Assembly (NCBI RefSeq): GCF_036116635.1
Contig: NZ_CP107995.1
Span: forward strand, 9,858,001 to 9,922,000
DNA length: 64,000 bases
Direction: 5' to 3'
Source: Amycolatopsis sp. NBC_00345
GTDB lineage: Bacteria; Actinomycetota; Actinomycetes; Mycobacteriales; Pseudonocardiaceae
The notes below the pieces were generated by a model. The model had not been told where the DNA came from. It searched no databases and saw only the letters and a list, made by a program, of their open reading frames with translations. The position numbers and the translations under genes are program-made. This document shows positions 17,017 to 25,104 of the stretch, in pieces. Numbering within the stretch: the stretch's first letter is position 1; each line of letters begins with the position of its first letter.

Positions 17017-18155
17017 CAGTGACCTTCACCGGTGGGGGCTGCGCCGGGATGGGCGCAGGAGCTCAGAGTGGCGGAGTGGGGCGGGGTGGTCCCCTTGTCC
17101 GCGGTGGCTTCGTGGGACGAGAGGGTGGCGATCAGGATGGACGAGCCGATCGCGAGGACCGCGGCCGCGGCGGCGAGCGGGCGCCACCGGCGGAGCAGTT
17201 TCGCGGCCCCTTCGGGCTCGGGCAGCTCGAACGGCTTGATGTCGACCGGCGGCCGGGCGGGCCGCTCGGTGAGCTCGGGCGGGTGGTCGACACGGGGCAG
17301 CAGGGTGGTTTCGGCGGCCGGCCGCTCCCGCCGCGAGGGCGGGCTCGTCCGTTGGGCGGCGAGGCTACTCGCCCCGAACGCCGCCGTCAGCGCGGGCTGG
17401 GGACCGGCGAACACGGGGCAGGGCAGCCGCCCCGGCAGCGCGCCCGGGCCGGGCTCGCCGCAGAACACGATGCCCGCCAACGCATCCGGCATGACCGAAG
17501 AGGTGTGCGCGAGCGCGAAAGCAGTGCTCACGGCCGCTGCGGGGGCGACGCCCTCGGTGCTCGTCCGCGCCACCCAGCCGCTCGCGCCGGACGCGGTCGC
17601 GAGGGTGACCGTGACGCCGTCGGGCCCGAATTCGCAGACGGCCGCGGTCTGGTCGCCCGCGCCGGGCTCCGGCAGGTGCGCGTACAGCGCCGCGATCGAG
17701 CCGGGCAGCAGCGTCACCGCGGCGAACCCCGATTCGGCCAATGCGCGGCGAAGCAGGTCCCGCCGGTAGTCGCCCCAGTCACCGGGGTGGGTCACCACGA
17801 GGTGGCGGGGCGCGCCGCCGAACTGCGCGGCCGCGTGCTCCGCGATGCCCTCGACGAGCACGGTGGTCAGCGATTCGGGCGAGAACGCGTCCCCCTCGAT
17901 CAGCATCGGCACGTCGTCGCCGATCCGCCGGTGGAACCCGGTGAGCAGGCGCGACGGCACCGCGGCCCCGGCGCGCGCGGCGGCGTCGCCGGTCAGCAGG
18001 TAGCCCTCGTCGTCGAGGAACAGCGCGGACGCGGCGGCGGGGGTTTGCTCACCCAGCCACAGCGGTTCGGGGACGTCCCAGCCGTCCCCTTGCCGGAGAC
18101 GGGTGGCGGCGTGGGTCCGGGCGTGGGCGACATCAATGCCGAGCACGTAGGGCAA
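17013..18155 (-). CDS. Hsp70-like actin-fold membrane protein
   Basis: 380 residues from TTG 18155, preceded by GGGAGGAAG. The N-terminus YVLGIDVAHARTHAA is a phosphate-1 motif of Hsp70/actin ATPases and VVTHPGDWGDYRRDLLRRAL matches the Hsp70 connect region, but the substrate-binding domain is missing. Residues about 255-325 are Pro-rich and disordered, a hydrophobic helix follows (about 329-346), and the short outside tail ends in Cys pairs. Shortened Hsp70-like genes beside iniBAC-type loci recur in Actinobacteria. It probably senses or transmits an envelope signal to the coupled LuxR protein; that is inference. Confidence 0.75.
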   Translation of the reverse strand: MPYVLGIDVAHARTHAATRLRQGDGWDVPEPLWLGEQTPAAASALFLDDEGYLLTGDAAARAGAAVPSRLLTGFHRRIGDDVPMLIEGDAFSPESLTTVLVEGIAEHAAAQFGGAPRHLVVTHPGDWGDYRRDLLRRALAESGFAAVTLLPGSIAALYAHLPEPGAGDQTAAVCEFGPDGVTVTLATASGASGWVARTSTEGVAPAAAVSTAFALAHTSSVMPDALAGIVFCGEPGPGALPGRLPCPVFAGPQPALTAAFGASSLAAQRTSPPSRRERPAAETTLLPRVDHPPELTERPARPPVDIKPFELPEPEGAAKLLRRWRPLAAAAAVLAIGSSILIATLSSHEATADKGTTPPHSATLSSCAHPGAAPTGEGHC

Positions 18156-18463
18156 CGCCGCTTCCTCCCTTCGTCGTACAGGGGGGCCGCCAATCGGCCT
18201 AAGGGACCACTAGGGGTAGTCCATCCTCACCCGTAAGGGTCATTCGGGCAAGGCGACCGTGGGATTTTGCCCAACATCATCTCGCTCGAACGAGCCCCTA
18301 ACCCCCTAACGATCTCATATCGACTCCCTAACGGCTGAGCGAGTCGCGACTGGGAGTAAACCCCGATGTAGCCGGGGGTCCGGGGTCCCTACCTTGAGCG
18401 CCACCCAGACCGGAGACGGTCGGGTCAATCCCCCGTACAGACGAACAATCTGGAGATCTCCCC
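18156..18463. promoter_or_regulatory. Divergent control region of the ini-like locus with CCCTAAC repeats
   Basis: The 308-bp gap carries three direct copies of YCCCTAAC at 18295-18302, 18303-18310 and 18325-18332. It also has a dyad around 18202-18221 (GGACCACTA...TAGTCC) and TAAGGG-type boxes near 18199 and 18234. A weak -10 (TACCTT, 18390-18395) lacks a good -35, as expected for an activator-dependent promoter of the iniB-like gene. The repeats are candidate sites for the adjacent LuxR-type protein. Confidence 0.45.
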
Positions 18464-19618
18464 ATGGACCCGGTGCAGACCCTGCACGATTTCACGCTCA
18501 ACCTGCTCGGCGACCCGGCCGCGCTCGCGTCGTTCGGCCAGGACCCGCAGGCCGCCCTCGCCGCCGCCGGCCTCGGTGACATCAGCGCCGCCGACGTGCA
18601 CGAGGTCATGCCGCTCGTGCTCGACTACGTCCCGGTCGACAACCTGACCGCGCTCGGCCACCTGCCCCAGGCCGGCGACCTCACCGGTGTCCTGTCCGAC
18701 GGCCCGCAGGGTGCCATCGAGCAGCTGCAGGCGCTGACCGCGTCCTTCGGCCTCCCCGCCGTCGGCGCGCCGTCGCTGCCCACGCTGCCGGGTGTCGGCG
18801 ACCTGCCCGTGGGCGACCTGCCCCTCGGTGACCTGCCCGTCGGCGCGATCCCGGCCCTGCCCGCGCTGCCGACCGTGCCGGGCGCCTCCGTGCCGGCCCA
18901 GCCCGGTGTGCCCGCCGTTCCGTCGCTGCCGGGTGTGCCGGCGCTGCCGGGCGTGCCCGCCCTGCCGGGTGTCGGCGAGGTGCAGAACACCGTCGCCGGC
19001 CTCACCGCGGTGGCGCAGAGCCCCGCCAGCTCGTTCGCCTTCGGCAACGACCTGTCCCGCGGCCTCGACTCCGACGCCGTCTCGAAGGCCGCCGGGATCG
19101 CCAACGGTGCCGTCTCACAGGTCCAGCACCTGGGTGGCGAGGTCACCAGCGCCGTCGAGCACGCGTCCCCGGTGGACGCCAGCGGCCTGACCGCGCAGGT
19201 GCCGGACATCAGCGGCGCCACCGCGCCGGTCGGCGACCTCGCCGGTCACCTGACCGAGGCCGGCGGCGGCGTCGCGGGCCACGTCAGCGACCTCACCGGC
19301 CAGGTCACCGACCAGGTCGGCAACCTGACCGGGGCCCTCGGCCACGGCGGCCTGCAGCACGCCGCCGCCGGCCTGACCCACGAGGCGCAGTCGGCCGTGC
19401 ACACGCCGGACCTCGGCGCCGAGCGGGCCGACACCGGCACCGACGCGATCCACAGCGGGACCGACGCGGTCCACAGCGGCACCGACGCCGGTGTCGACGC
19501 GGTGCACGACACCGTCTCTTCGGTGACGGCCCCGCTGCACGACGCGGTGGGCGGCCTCGGCCTCCACGCCGGTGTCGAGTCGCAGCACGGTGGCGGCGAC
19601 CTGCACATTTCCCTCTGA
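18464..19618 (+). CDS. iniB: IniB N-terminal-domain protein
   Basis: 384 residues, ATG 18464, GGAG 8 nt upstream. Residues 1-75 are the IniB N-terminal domain (TLHDFTLNLLGDPAALASFG...DPQAALAAAGLGDISAADV), here also covering a VLDYVPVDNL segment. Residues about 105-175 form a low-complexity stretch of DLPVG and ALPGVP units. The remainder is rich in Gly, Ala, His and Val with HSGTDAV repeats and no catalytic motif or membrane helix. M. tuberculosis IniB is likewise low-complexity. The two dynamin-like genes follow immediately. Confidence 0.8.
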   Translation: MDPVQTLHDFTLNLLGDPAALASFGQDPQAALAAAGLGDISAADVHEVMPLVLDYVPVDNLTALGHLPQAGDLTGVLSDGPQGAIEQLQALTASFGLPAVGAPSLPTLPGVGDLPVGDLPLGDLPVGAIPALPALPTVPGASVPAQPGVPAVPSLPGVPALPGVPALPGVGEVQNTVAGLTAVAQSPASSFAFGNDLSRGLDSDAVSKAAGIANGAVSQVQHLGGEVTSAVEHASPVDASGLTAQVPDISGATAPVGDLAGHLTEAGGGVAGHVSDLTGQVTDQVGNLTGALGHGGLQHAAAGLTHEAQSAVHTPDLGAERADTGTDAIHSGTDAVHSGTDAGVDAVHDTVSSVTAPLHDAVGGLGLHAGVESQHGGGDLHISL

Positions 19619-19715
19619 GCAGAGGTTTGACGGAGGTGGCTCCGCGGTCTGGGTGCGACCGCGGAGCCACCACCGGGTTTGGATACTCCGCGTACACGGG
19701 GGACACTGCTTCGTC

Positions 19716-21491
19716 GTGACCGCTCCACCTTGGCTCGAAGTGCTCGACGAGACCTTGGCCGCCTGCCGGACGCACGGCCGCGAGGACCTGGCGTTACGCC
19801 TCCTCCGCCGCCGGGACCGGCCGTCCGGGGGGACCCGGGTTGCCGTGCTCGGCTTTCCGAAGCAGGGCAAGGGTTATCTCGTCAACGCGGTGCTCAACGC
19901 GCCCGTCTGCGCGGTCGGTGACGCGCCCACCCCGGCGGTGCCGGTCGAGATCGGCTACGCCGCCGAGCCCGCCGCGACGCTCATCGGGCGCTCCGACGAG
20001 CGCATTCCAGTCGCCGTCGAGCGGATGACCGGTGAGATCGGCGCGCGGCCCACGGGATCGCTGCGCCGCGTCGAAGTCGGCGTGCCGCGTGAGCTGCTCT
20101 CCGCGGGGCTCGTGCTCGTCGACACCCCCGCCATCGGCGATCCCCGCTCGGCCCGCACGGCCGCCGCCCTCGACGTCCTCGCCGACGCCGACGCCGTGGT
20201 CCTCGTCTCCGACGCCACCACGCCGCTCAACTCGGCCGAGCTGGCGCTGGCCCACCACGTCCGCACCTGGTGCCCGCACGTGATCCTGGCCCTGACCAAG
20301 ATCGACGTCTGCCCGAGCTGGCGCGCCGTCGCCGAGAAGGACCGCACGGCGCTGTCCGACGCCGGCATCGACGCGCGGGTGCTGCCCGTCTCGGCCACGG
20401 TCCGCCAGGCCGCGGCGAAAACGGGGGACCAGGAGCTGAATGCCCGCTCCGGTTTCCCGGAACTGCTGTCGTGGATCGCCGAACAGGTCGCGCGGCCCGC
20501 GGAACGCTCGAGCGCGCTGCTTGCCGCCGTGAGTGTGCGGGCCGCGGCCGCGGAGCTGGTCGAGACGCTGCGCACGCGCGCCGAGGTGGCGGGGCGGGAC
20601 GCCGGCGTCGACCAGACGACGTTGCTGCACCGCGCCCAGCGCAAGGCCGACGACCTGCGCAAGCGCAACACCCGCTGGCAGAACCTGTTGTCCGACGAGA
20701 TCGCCGACCTGCTGTCGGACGCCGAGTTCGACCTGCGCGAGCGGACCCGGCACATCGTCGAGGTCATCGACGAGACCTTCGACCGCGGCGACCCGATCAA
20801 GGTGTGGGACGAGTTCGGGCCGTGGCTCGGCGACACGCTCACCAAGGCCGTCGAGACCAACTACGCCTGGGCGGCCGAGCGGGCGGAGTGGATCGCGCAG
20901 GCCGTCGCGGTGAGCTTCGGGGAGCAGTACGACCAGCCGGACCTGCAATTCGTGGATGCCGACGCCGAGCTGATCGGCGAGGTCCGCCAGCCGCGCATCG
21001 AAGGGTTCAAGATCGGCCAGAAGATGTTCACCGGCCTGCGCGGTTCTTACGGCGGCGTGCTGATGTTCGGCCTGATCACGAATATCAGCATGGGGCTGAG
21101 CATGTTCAACCCGATTTCGGCGGCCGCGGGCGTGGCGTTCGCCGCCAAGACGATCAGCGACGAGGGCGGCATGCGGCTGCAGCGACGGCAGGCCGTGGCG
21201 AAGATGACCGCGCAGCGCCACGTCGACGACGTCTTCCTGCGGTTCAGCAAGGACTGCCGCGACGCGATCCGTGGTGTGCAACGGAAACTGCGCGACCACT
21301 TCACCGCGCTCGCGGACGAGCTGTCCGAGCAGCTGGCGAGGGAGCGCGAGACGATCATCGCGGGCTCGGCGGAGCGGGAGCGCCGGACCGTCCGGCTGCG
21401 GCGGGAGATCGAGCGGCTGGCCTCGCTGCACCAGCGTGCCGGGGAACTGGGCCTGCTCGCGGGCCGCGCGCCACGGGAGCTGCCCGCGTGA
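19716..21491 (+). CDS. iniA: Dynamin-like GTPase, IniA-type
   Basis: 591 residues from GTG 19716; the frame is open further upstream but homology-like sequence begins here. G1 is GFPKQGKG (46-53), where the usual Ser/Thr after GK is Gly; G3 is VDTPAIGD and G4 ALTKIDVC, both good. Long helical stalk segments follow. A hydrophobic paddle (about residues 445-475, MFGLITNISMGLSMFNPISAAAGVAFA) fits membrane insertion. IniA of mycobacteria is a bacterial dynamin that remodels the membrane under cell-wall drug stress. The stop overlaps the IniC-like start by 4 nt. Confidence 0.8.
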   Translation: MTAPPWLEVLDETLAACRTHGREDLALRLLRRRDRPSGGTRVAVLGFPKQGKGYLVNAVLNAPVCAVGDAPTPAVPVEIGYAAEPAATLIGRSDERIPVAVERMTGEIGARPTGSLRRVEVGVPRELLSAGLVLVDTPAIGDPRSARTAAALDVLADADAVVLVSDATTPLNSAELALAHHVRTWCPHVILALTKIDVCPSWRAVAEKDRTALSDAGIDARVLPVSATVRQAAAKTGDQELNARSGFPELLSWIAEQVARPAERSSALLAAVSVRAAAAELVETLRTRAEVAGRDAGVDQTTLLHRAQRKADDLRKRNTRWQNLLSDEIADLLSDAEFDLRERTRHIVEVIDETFDRGDPIKVWDEFGPWLGDTLTKAVETNYAWAAERAEWIAQAVAVSFGEQYDQPDLQFVDADAELIGEVRQPRIEGFKIGQKMFTGLRGSYGGVLMFGLITNISMGLSMFNPISAAAGVAFAAKTISDEGGMRLQRRQAVAKMTAQRHVDDVFLRFSKDCRDAIRGVQRKLRDHFTALADELSEQLARERETIIAGSAERERRTVRLRREIERLASLHQRAGELGLLAGRAPRELPA

Positions 21492-22687
21492 CCGAGGACG
21501 TCCGCGGCCTGCTGGCCGACGCTTTTTCGCTCTACCGCGGCAGTCCGCGTGCGGCCGGGCTGCTGCGCGAGGCGCTGGACCACCTCGAACAGCCGCTGCG
21601 CGTCGGTATCACCGGCGCGGCCGGCACGGGGAAGTCGACGCTCGCGGCGGCGCTCGGCGACTGGCCGACCCGGGCGTTGCGTGATCTCGCGCTGCTCGAC
21701 GATCCACCGCCGGGCACGCTCACCGACGCCACCGTCCGGCTGTTCCGGCACCTCGAGCCGGACGAGCTGGCGGCCGCGCTCCCCACGCCGCGGTCGGCGT
21801 TCGCGCGCCAGACGGCCGTCGACACGATCCTGGTGCTTGCGCGCGCCGACGAGACGGGCGCGGGCCGTATCGACGCCCTTCTCACCGCGAAGCAGCTCGC
21901 GCGGCGCGCCTGGCGCGAAGACCCGCTGTGCAGCGGTTCCCAGGGCGTGATCGCCGTCGCCGGCCAGCTCGCGTACGGGGCGCGCGCGTTCGACGACGAC
22001 GAGTTCGAGCTGCTCGCCGCGTTCGCCGCCGTGCCGCGCGAAGAGCTGGAGCGGTACTTGATTTCGGTGGACTCCTTCACCGATCCGGCGTTCCCGGGCC
22101 CGGTGTCGGTGGACACGCGGCGCTCGCTGGTGTCGCGCTTCGGGCTCTTCGGCGTACGGCTGGCCCTCACACTGATCCGCACGGGCTGCGACAGCCGGCT
22201 GAAGCTGTCCGCGGAACTGGTGCGCCGCAGCGGGTTGGGCGAGCTGCGCGACACGATCGCCGGCTGTTTCGCCGCGCGCGCCGACGCGTTGAAGGCGCGC
22301 ACCGCGGTGGTGCGGCTGGAAACCGTGCTGCAGGCCGAACCCCGTCCGCACGGCGACCGGCTGGCCGCGCGAGTGGAGCGTTTCGCCGCCACCGCACACG
22401 ACTTTCGTGAGCTGCGCCTGATCGCCGATATCCGCGGCGGCCGCACCGCGCTGTCCGGCGACCCGGCGGAGGAGGCGGTGCAGCTGCTGGGCGCGCAGGG
22501 CACGGCGCCGGAGGAACGGCTGGGCCTCGCCCCGGACGCCGACCCGCGCGAGGTCTACGCCGCGGGGATCGACGCCGTCCGCCGCTGGCGCCACGAGGCC
22601 GAGCGCCCGGACCGTCCGCCGGCCGAGCGCGCCGCCGCACACGTCGTGGTGCGCAGCGCCGAGGGATTGCTGGCGCTGTTCGCCTGA
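21488..22687 (+). CDS. iniC: Dynamin-like P-loop protein, IniC-type
   Basis: 399 residues from GTG 21488 (GTGA overlap). The P-loop GAAGTGKST (43-51) is intact, but G3 is reduced to LLDDPPPG and G4 to LARADE, so GTP binding may be altered. The rest is helical without an obvious membrane paddle. The mycobacterial homologue is longer (roughly 490 residues). Because the IniA-like partner has a good G3/G4 but an imperfect P-loop, the pair may work as a heteromer. A long palindrome follows 3 nt after the stop. Confidence 0.75.
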   Translation: MTEDVRGLLADAFSLYRGSPRAAGLLREALDHLEQPLRVGITGAAGTGKSTLAAALGDWPTRALRDLALLDDPPPGTLTDATVRLFRHLEPDELAAALPTPRSAFARQTAVDTILVLARADETGAGRIDALLTAKQLARRAWREDPLCSGSQGVIAVAGQLAYGARAFDDDEFELLAAFAAVPREELERYLISVDSFTDPAFPGPVSVDTRRSLVSRFGLFGVRLALTLIRTGCDSRLKLSAELVRRSGLGELRDTIAGCFAARADALKARTAVVRLETVLQAEPRPHGDRLAARVERFAATAHDFRELRLIADIRGGRTALSGDPAEEAVQLLGAQGTAPEERLGLAPDADPREVYAAGIDAVRRWRHEAERPDRPPAERAAAHVVVRSAEGLLALFA

Positions 22688-22689
22688 GA

Positions 22690-22739
22690 TGCTTGTGAGT
22701 GTTTATGACGGTTCTAACCGTCATAAACACTCACAAGCA
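22690..22739. repeat. Dispersed palindrome family A, copy 1 (24-bp arms)
   Basis: Perfect inverted repeat with 24-bp arms and a 2-nt centre; the inner arm is GTGAGTGTTTATGACGGTT. The same 40-bp core occurs at 31962-32017. Here it sits in the 54-bp gap between the convergent iniC-like and PPOX genes and can act as a bidirectional terminator. Confidence 0.85.
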
Positions 22740-22741
22740 CT

Positions 22742-23143
22742 TCAAGCGTTCCCGAGCACGCGCTTGACCGCGATCTCCAGGACCACGCGCTCCGGGTTCG
22801 GCTTGGGCTGGCGGTACCGGGCGGCGTAACGGTTCACCGCGTCGTCGACGGACTCCGGGTCGTCCTTGACCGTCATACGTCCCTCCAAAGTGGACCAGCG
22901 CGGTCCCTCCAGCTGGCACACGGCCGCGGCGACGCCCGTTTCCCCGGCCGCCCGGACGAGCTTCGCCTTGTGCGAGCCGTCGAACGTGATGACCCGCGCG
23001 ATGCCCGTCTCGAAGTCGACGGTGACCCCGACGGCGACGACGTGCGGGGTCCCGTCGGGGCGGACCGTGGTGAGGCTGGCGAGACGGCGTTCGGTCCAGA
23101 ACAGGCGGAAGTCCTCGCCGCGGTCCGTGAGGTCGATCTTCAT
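22742..23143 (-). CDS. PPOX-class F420-dependent oxidoreductase family protein
   Basis: 133 residues, ATG 23143. A split-barrel flavin/F420-binding fold with the family pattern: RRLASLTTVRPDGTPHVVAVG, ARVITFDGSHKAKLVRA, CQLEGPRWSTLEGRMTV and a YRQPKPNPERVVLEIAV tail. Small proteins of this class in Actinobacteria use F420 or bind haem breakdown products; the substrate cannot be read from sequence. It forms a short leftward pair with the monooxygenase gene upstream (16-nt gap). Confidence 0.8.
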   Translation of the reverse strand: MKIDLTDRGEDFRLFWTERRLASLTTVRPDGTPHVVAVGVTVDFETGIARVITFDGSHKAKLVRAAGETGVAAAVCQLEGPRWSTLEGRMTVKDDPESVDDAVNRYAARYRQPKPNPERVVLEIAVKRVLGNA

Positions 23144-23159
23144 GAGGCCACGGTATCGG

Positions 23160-24392
23160 TTACCGCACCTCGGCCGTTTTCGCCTGTGCTGACTGGTTTT
23201 CCGCGGTGCGGCCGTGCTCGGAATCGGCGAAGGCCCGGTTGATCAGGGGACGCAGGATCCGGGCTTGGAGGGTGCGCATGACCCAGGCGTTGAACCGGAT
23301 GCCTAGCGCGGTCTTCGGGGCCGCGGCGGCCACCCGGCCGGGCGGGAGCTTCTGCGCGGAGACGACACGAGGGCGCATCGCCGCTTCGAACGCCGCCAGC
23401 GCGGCGGGCACGGGGTCGGCGCCGGACCGAGCGTGGTCGCGCAGTGCGGCGGCCAGTTCGGCCGCGCCGCGCAGGGCCAGCGCGGTGCCGAGGCCGCTCA
23501 GCGGGCTGGCGGACCAGGCGCTGTCGCCCAGCAGGACCACGTGACCGTCGTGCCAGCGGGGCACGTGCACCTGGTCGAAGGTGTCCAGCGCGAAGTCGTC
23601 GGCCTCGCGGGCCGCGGCCAGGAACTCCTTCGTGCGCCAGCCGACGTCGGCGAAAGTCCGTTCCAGCAAGGCGATCTGAGCTTCGCGGTCGTGCCGTGAC
23701 GGCAGCGTCCCGGCCGCGAAGGTCAGGCCGACCTCCTGCTGGCCGGGGTGCCCCGGCCGGGCCTCCACCGACCGGCTGCCGGGAGCGTTGTGCATCAGGA
23801 ACCAGCCGTCCAGGCTGGGGGTGCCGGGCTTTTCGGTGAGGGTGAACCAGGCGTGCGCCAGGCCCAGCGGCTTGCGGTAAGCCGCCTCGGGGCCGAAGCG
23901 CAGCGCGCGCACCTTGGAGTGCGAGCCGTCCGCGCCGACCACCAGGTCGAACTCCTCCTCGTCGCCGCTGCGGAACCGGGCCAGCACGCGGTTTCCCTGG
24001 TCCAGCAACGCCTCCACCGTTTCGCCGAAGCGGTGCGTCACGCCGGGGCCGGCCGCGTCGTGGATGATCCGGGCTAGGTCGGTGCGCAGCAGTTCCTCCT
24101 TCGACACCAGGCCCCGGCCGTCGAACGCCTCGACCGGCATCGCGGCCAGCCGCCGCTCGTCCGCGTCGATCCACGCGGCCCCGGCCTGCGGGATCAGGCA
24201 GCCGAGCGCCTGGTCCAGCAGGCCCGCCTGCGCGAGCACCTCGCGGCTGTCCCCGCGCATGTCCACGGTCTGGCCACCCGCGCGCGGAGCCGGGGCGATC
24301 TCGGCGACCGTCACCGCCCAGCCGTCCCGCTCCAGCAACAGCGCGAGGGTGTCCCCCGCGATCCCACCACCGACGACAAGTGCACGTGCCAC
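23160..24392 (-). CDS. FAD-dependent aromatic-type monooxygenase
   Basis: 410 residues from GTG 24392 with GAGGA 7 nt upstream. FAD motif VVGGGIAGDTLALLLERDG at the N-terminus, the DG motif VVGADGSHSKVRAL (about 160) and the second FAD motif VVLLGDSAWSASPLSGLGTALALRGAAELAAAL (about 295-325) define a class A flavoprotein hydroxylase of the PheA/TetX type. Divergent to a TetR-type regulator across a 112-bp gap, the usual layout for an inducible detoxifying or antibiotic-modifying monooxygenase. The actual substrate is unknown. Confidence 0.85.
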   Translation of the reverse strand: MARALVVGGGIAGDTLALLLERDGWAVTVAEIAPAPRAGGQTVDMRGDSREVLAQAGLLDQALGCLIPQAGAAWIDADERRLAAMPVEAFDGRGLVSKEELLRTDLARIIHDAAGPGVTHRFGETVEALLDQGNRVLARFRSGDEEEFDLVVGADGSHSKVRALRFGPEAAYRKPLGLAHAWFTLTEKPGTPSLDGWFLMHNAPGSRSVEARPGHPGQQEVGLTFAAGTLPSRHDREAQIALLERTFADVGWRTKEFLAAAREADDFALDTFDQVHVPRWHDGHVVLLGDSAWSASPLSGLGTALALRGAAELAAALRDHARSGADPVPAALAAFEAAMRPRVVSAQKLPPGRVAAAAPKTALGIRFNAWVMRTLQARILRPLINRAFADSEHGRTAENQSAQAKTAEVR

Positions 24393-24445
24393 GACATGTC
24401 CTCCCTGCTCGCGTAACCCGTCCACATGTCTGATGCGAACGTTTC

Positions 24446-24479
24446 GCGTTAACGGTAGCCCCGACGGACGTGCTAACGC
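24446..24479. promoter_or_regulatory. Probable TetR operator between monooxygenase and regulator
   Basis: GCGTTAAC at 24446-24453 and GCTAACGC at 24472-24479 form an imperfect inverted repeat in the 112-bp divergent gap. A second near-palindrome, GCGAACGTTTCGC, abuts it on the left (24435-24447). Both could bind the adjacent TetR-type protein and shut both promoters. Confidence 0.45.
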
Positions 24480-24504
24480 AAGAGTTTCGCGGTAGTCTGA
24501 GGGC

Positions 24505-25092
24505 ATGGCGCAGGCAACAGGGGTGACCCGTCCCGGCGGCCGGACCGCCCGCACTCGCGAGGCCGTGCACGCGGCGACCCGTGAGCTGCTGGCGGAATCC
24601 GAGGACGGCACCGTCGAAATCGCCGAGGTGGCGGCCCGGTCCGGGGTGCACGTCGCCACGATCTACCGGCGCTGGCGCACCGCCGAGGGCCTGGTCATCG
24701 ACACGATCGTGGAGGAACTGGCCGACCGCTCACCGCTGCCCGCGACCGGCGATCTGCGCGCCGACCTGCTTGTCTGGACCACCAACCTGCTCACCGACCT
24801 CCACAAGCCGGTCCAGCTGACCCTGGCCCGCGCCATGGTCAGGGCGGGCGACGCCGGTGAACAGGGCTTGGGTGACGTCGCCCGGTTCTCCGAACCCCGG
24901 ATCCGCGGGATCGAGGCCACGCTGAAGGCCAGCGCCACGACCGCGATCGGCTGGCGGGACGTCTTCGAGATCGTGCTCGCCCCGGCCTACGTCAGCGCCC
25001 TGCTGTCCAGCCCCCTGGACCCGGCCGTCGACGGCCCCCGCCTGGTCGACAACCTCATCGCCGTGCGCGACCACCGGGCGGCCACTGGCTGA
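24505..25092 (+). CDS. TetR/AcrR-family transcriptional regulator
   Basis: 195 residues, ATG 24505. The N-terminal helix-turn-helix reads EIAEVAARSGVHVATIYRRWRTAEGLVID (about residues 32-62), classic for TetR repressors. The C-terminal ligand domain is of the TetR_C_33-like sort with LARAMVRAGDAGEQG. It is divergent from the FAD monooxygenase and so is probably its local repressor. Convergent with the Gfo/Idh/MocA gene, 12 nt apart. Confidence 0.85.
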   Translation: MAQATGVTRPGGRTARTREAVHAATRELLAESEDGTVEIAEVAARSGVHVATIYRRWRTAEGLVIDTIVEELADRSPLPATGDLRADLLVWTTNLLTDLHKPVQLTLARAMVRAGDAGEQGLGDVARFSEPRIRGIEATLKASATTAIGWRDVFEIVLAPAYVSALLSSPLDPAVDGPRLVDNLIAVRDHRAATG

Positions 25093-25104
25093 CCGGGTGT
25101 CTGG

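Noticed and set aside
14134..17022. 962-codon rightward frame opposite the LuxR-type gene
   Set aside because: Arg/Gln/Gly-rich antisense shadow; the minus-strand frame has Walker A and LuxR motifs and a coupled start.
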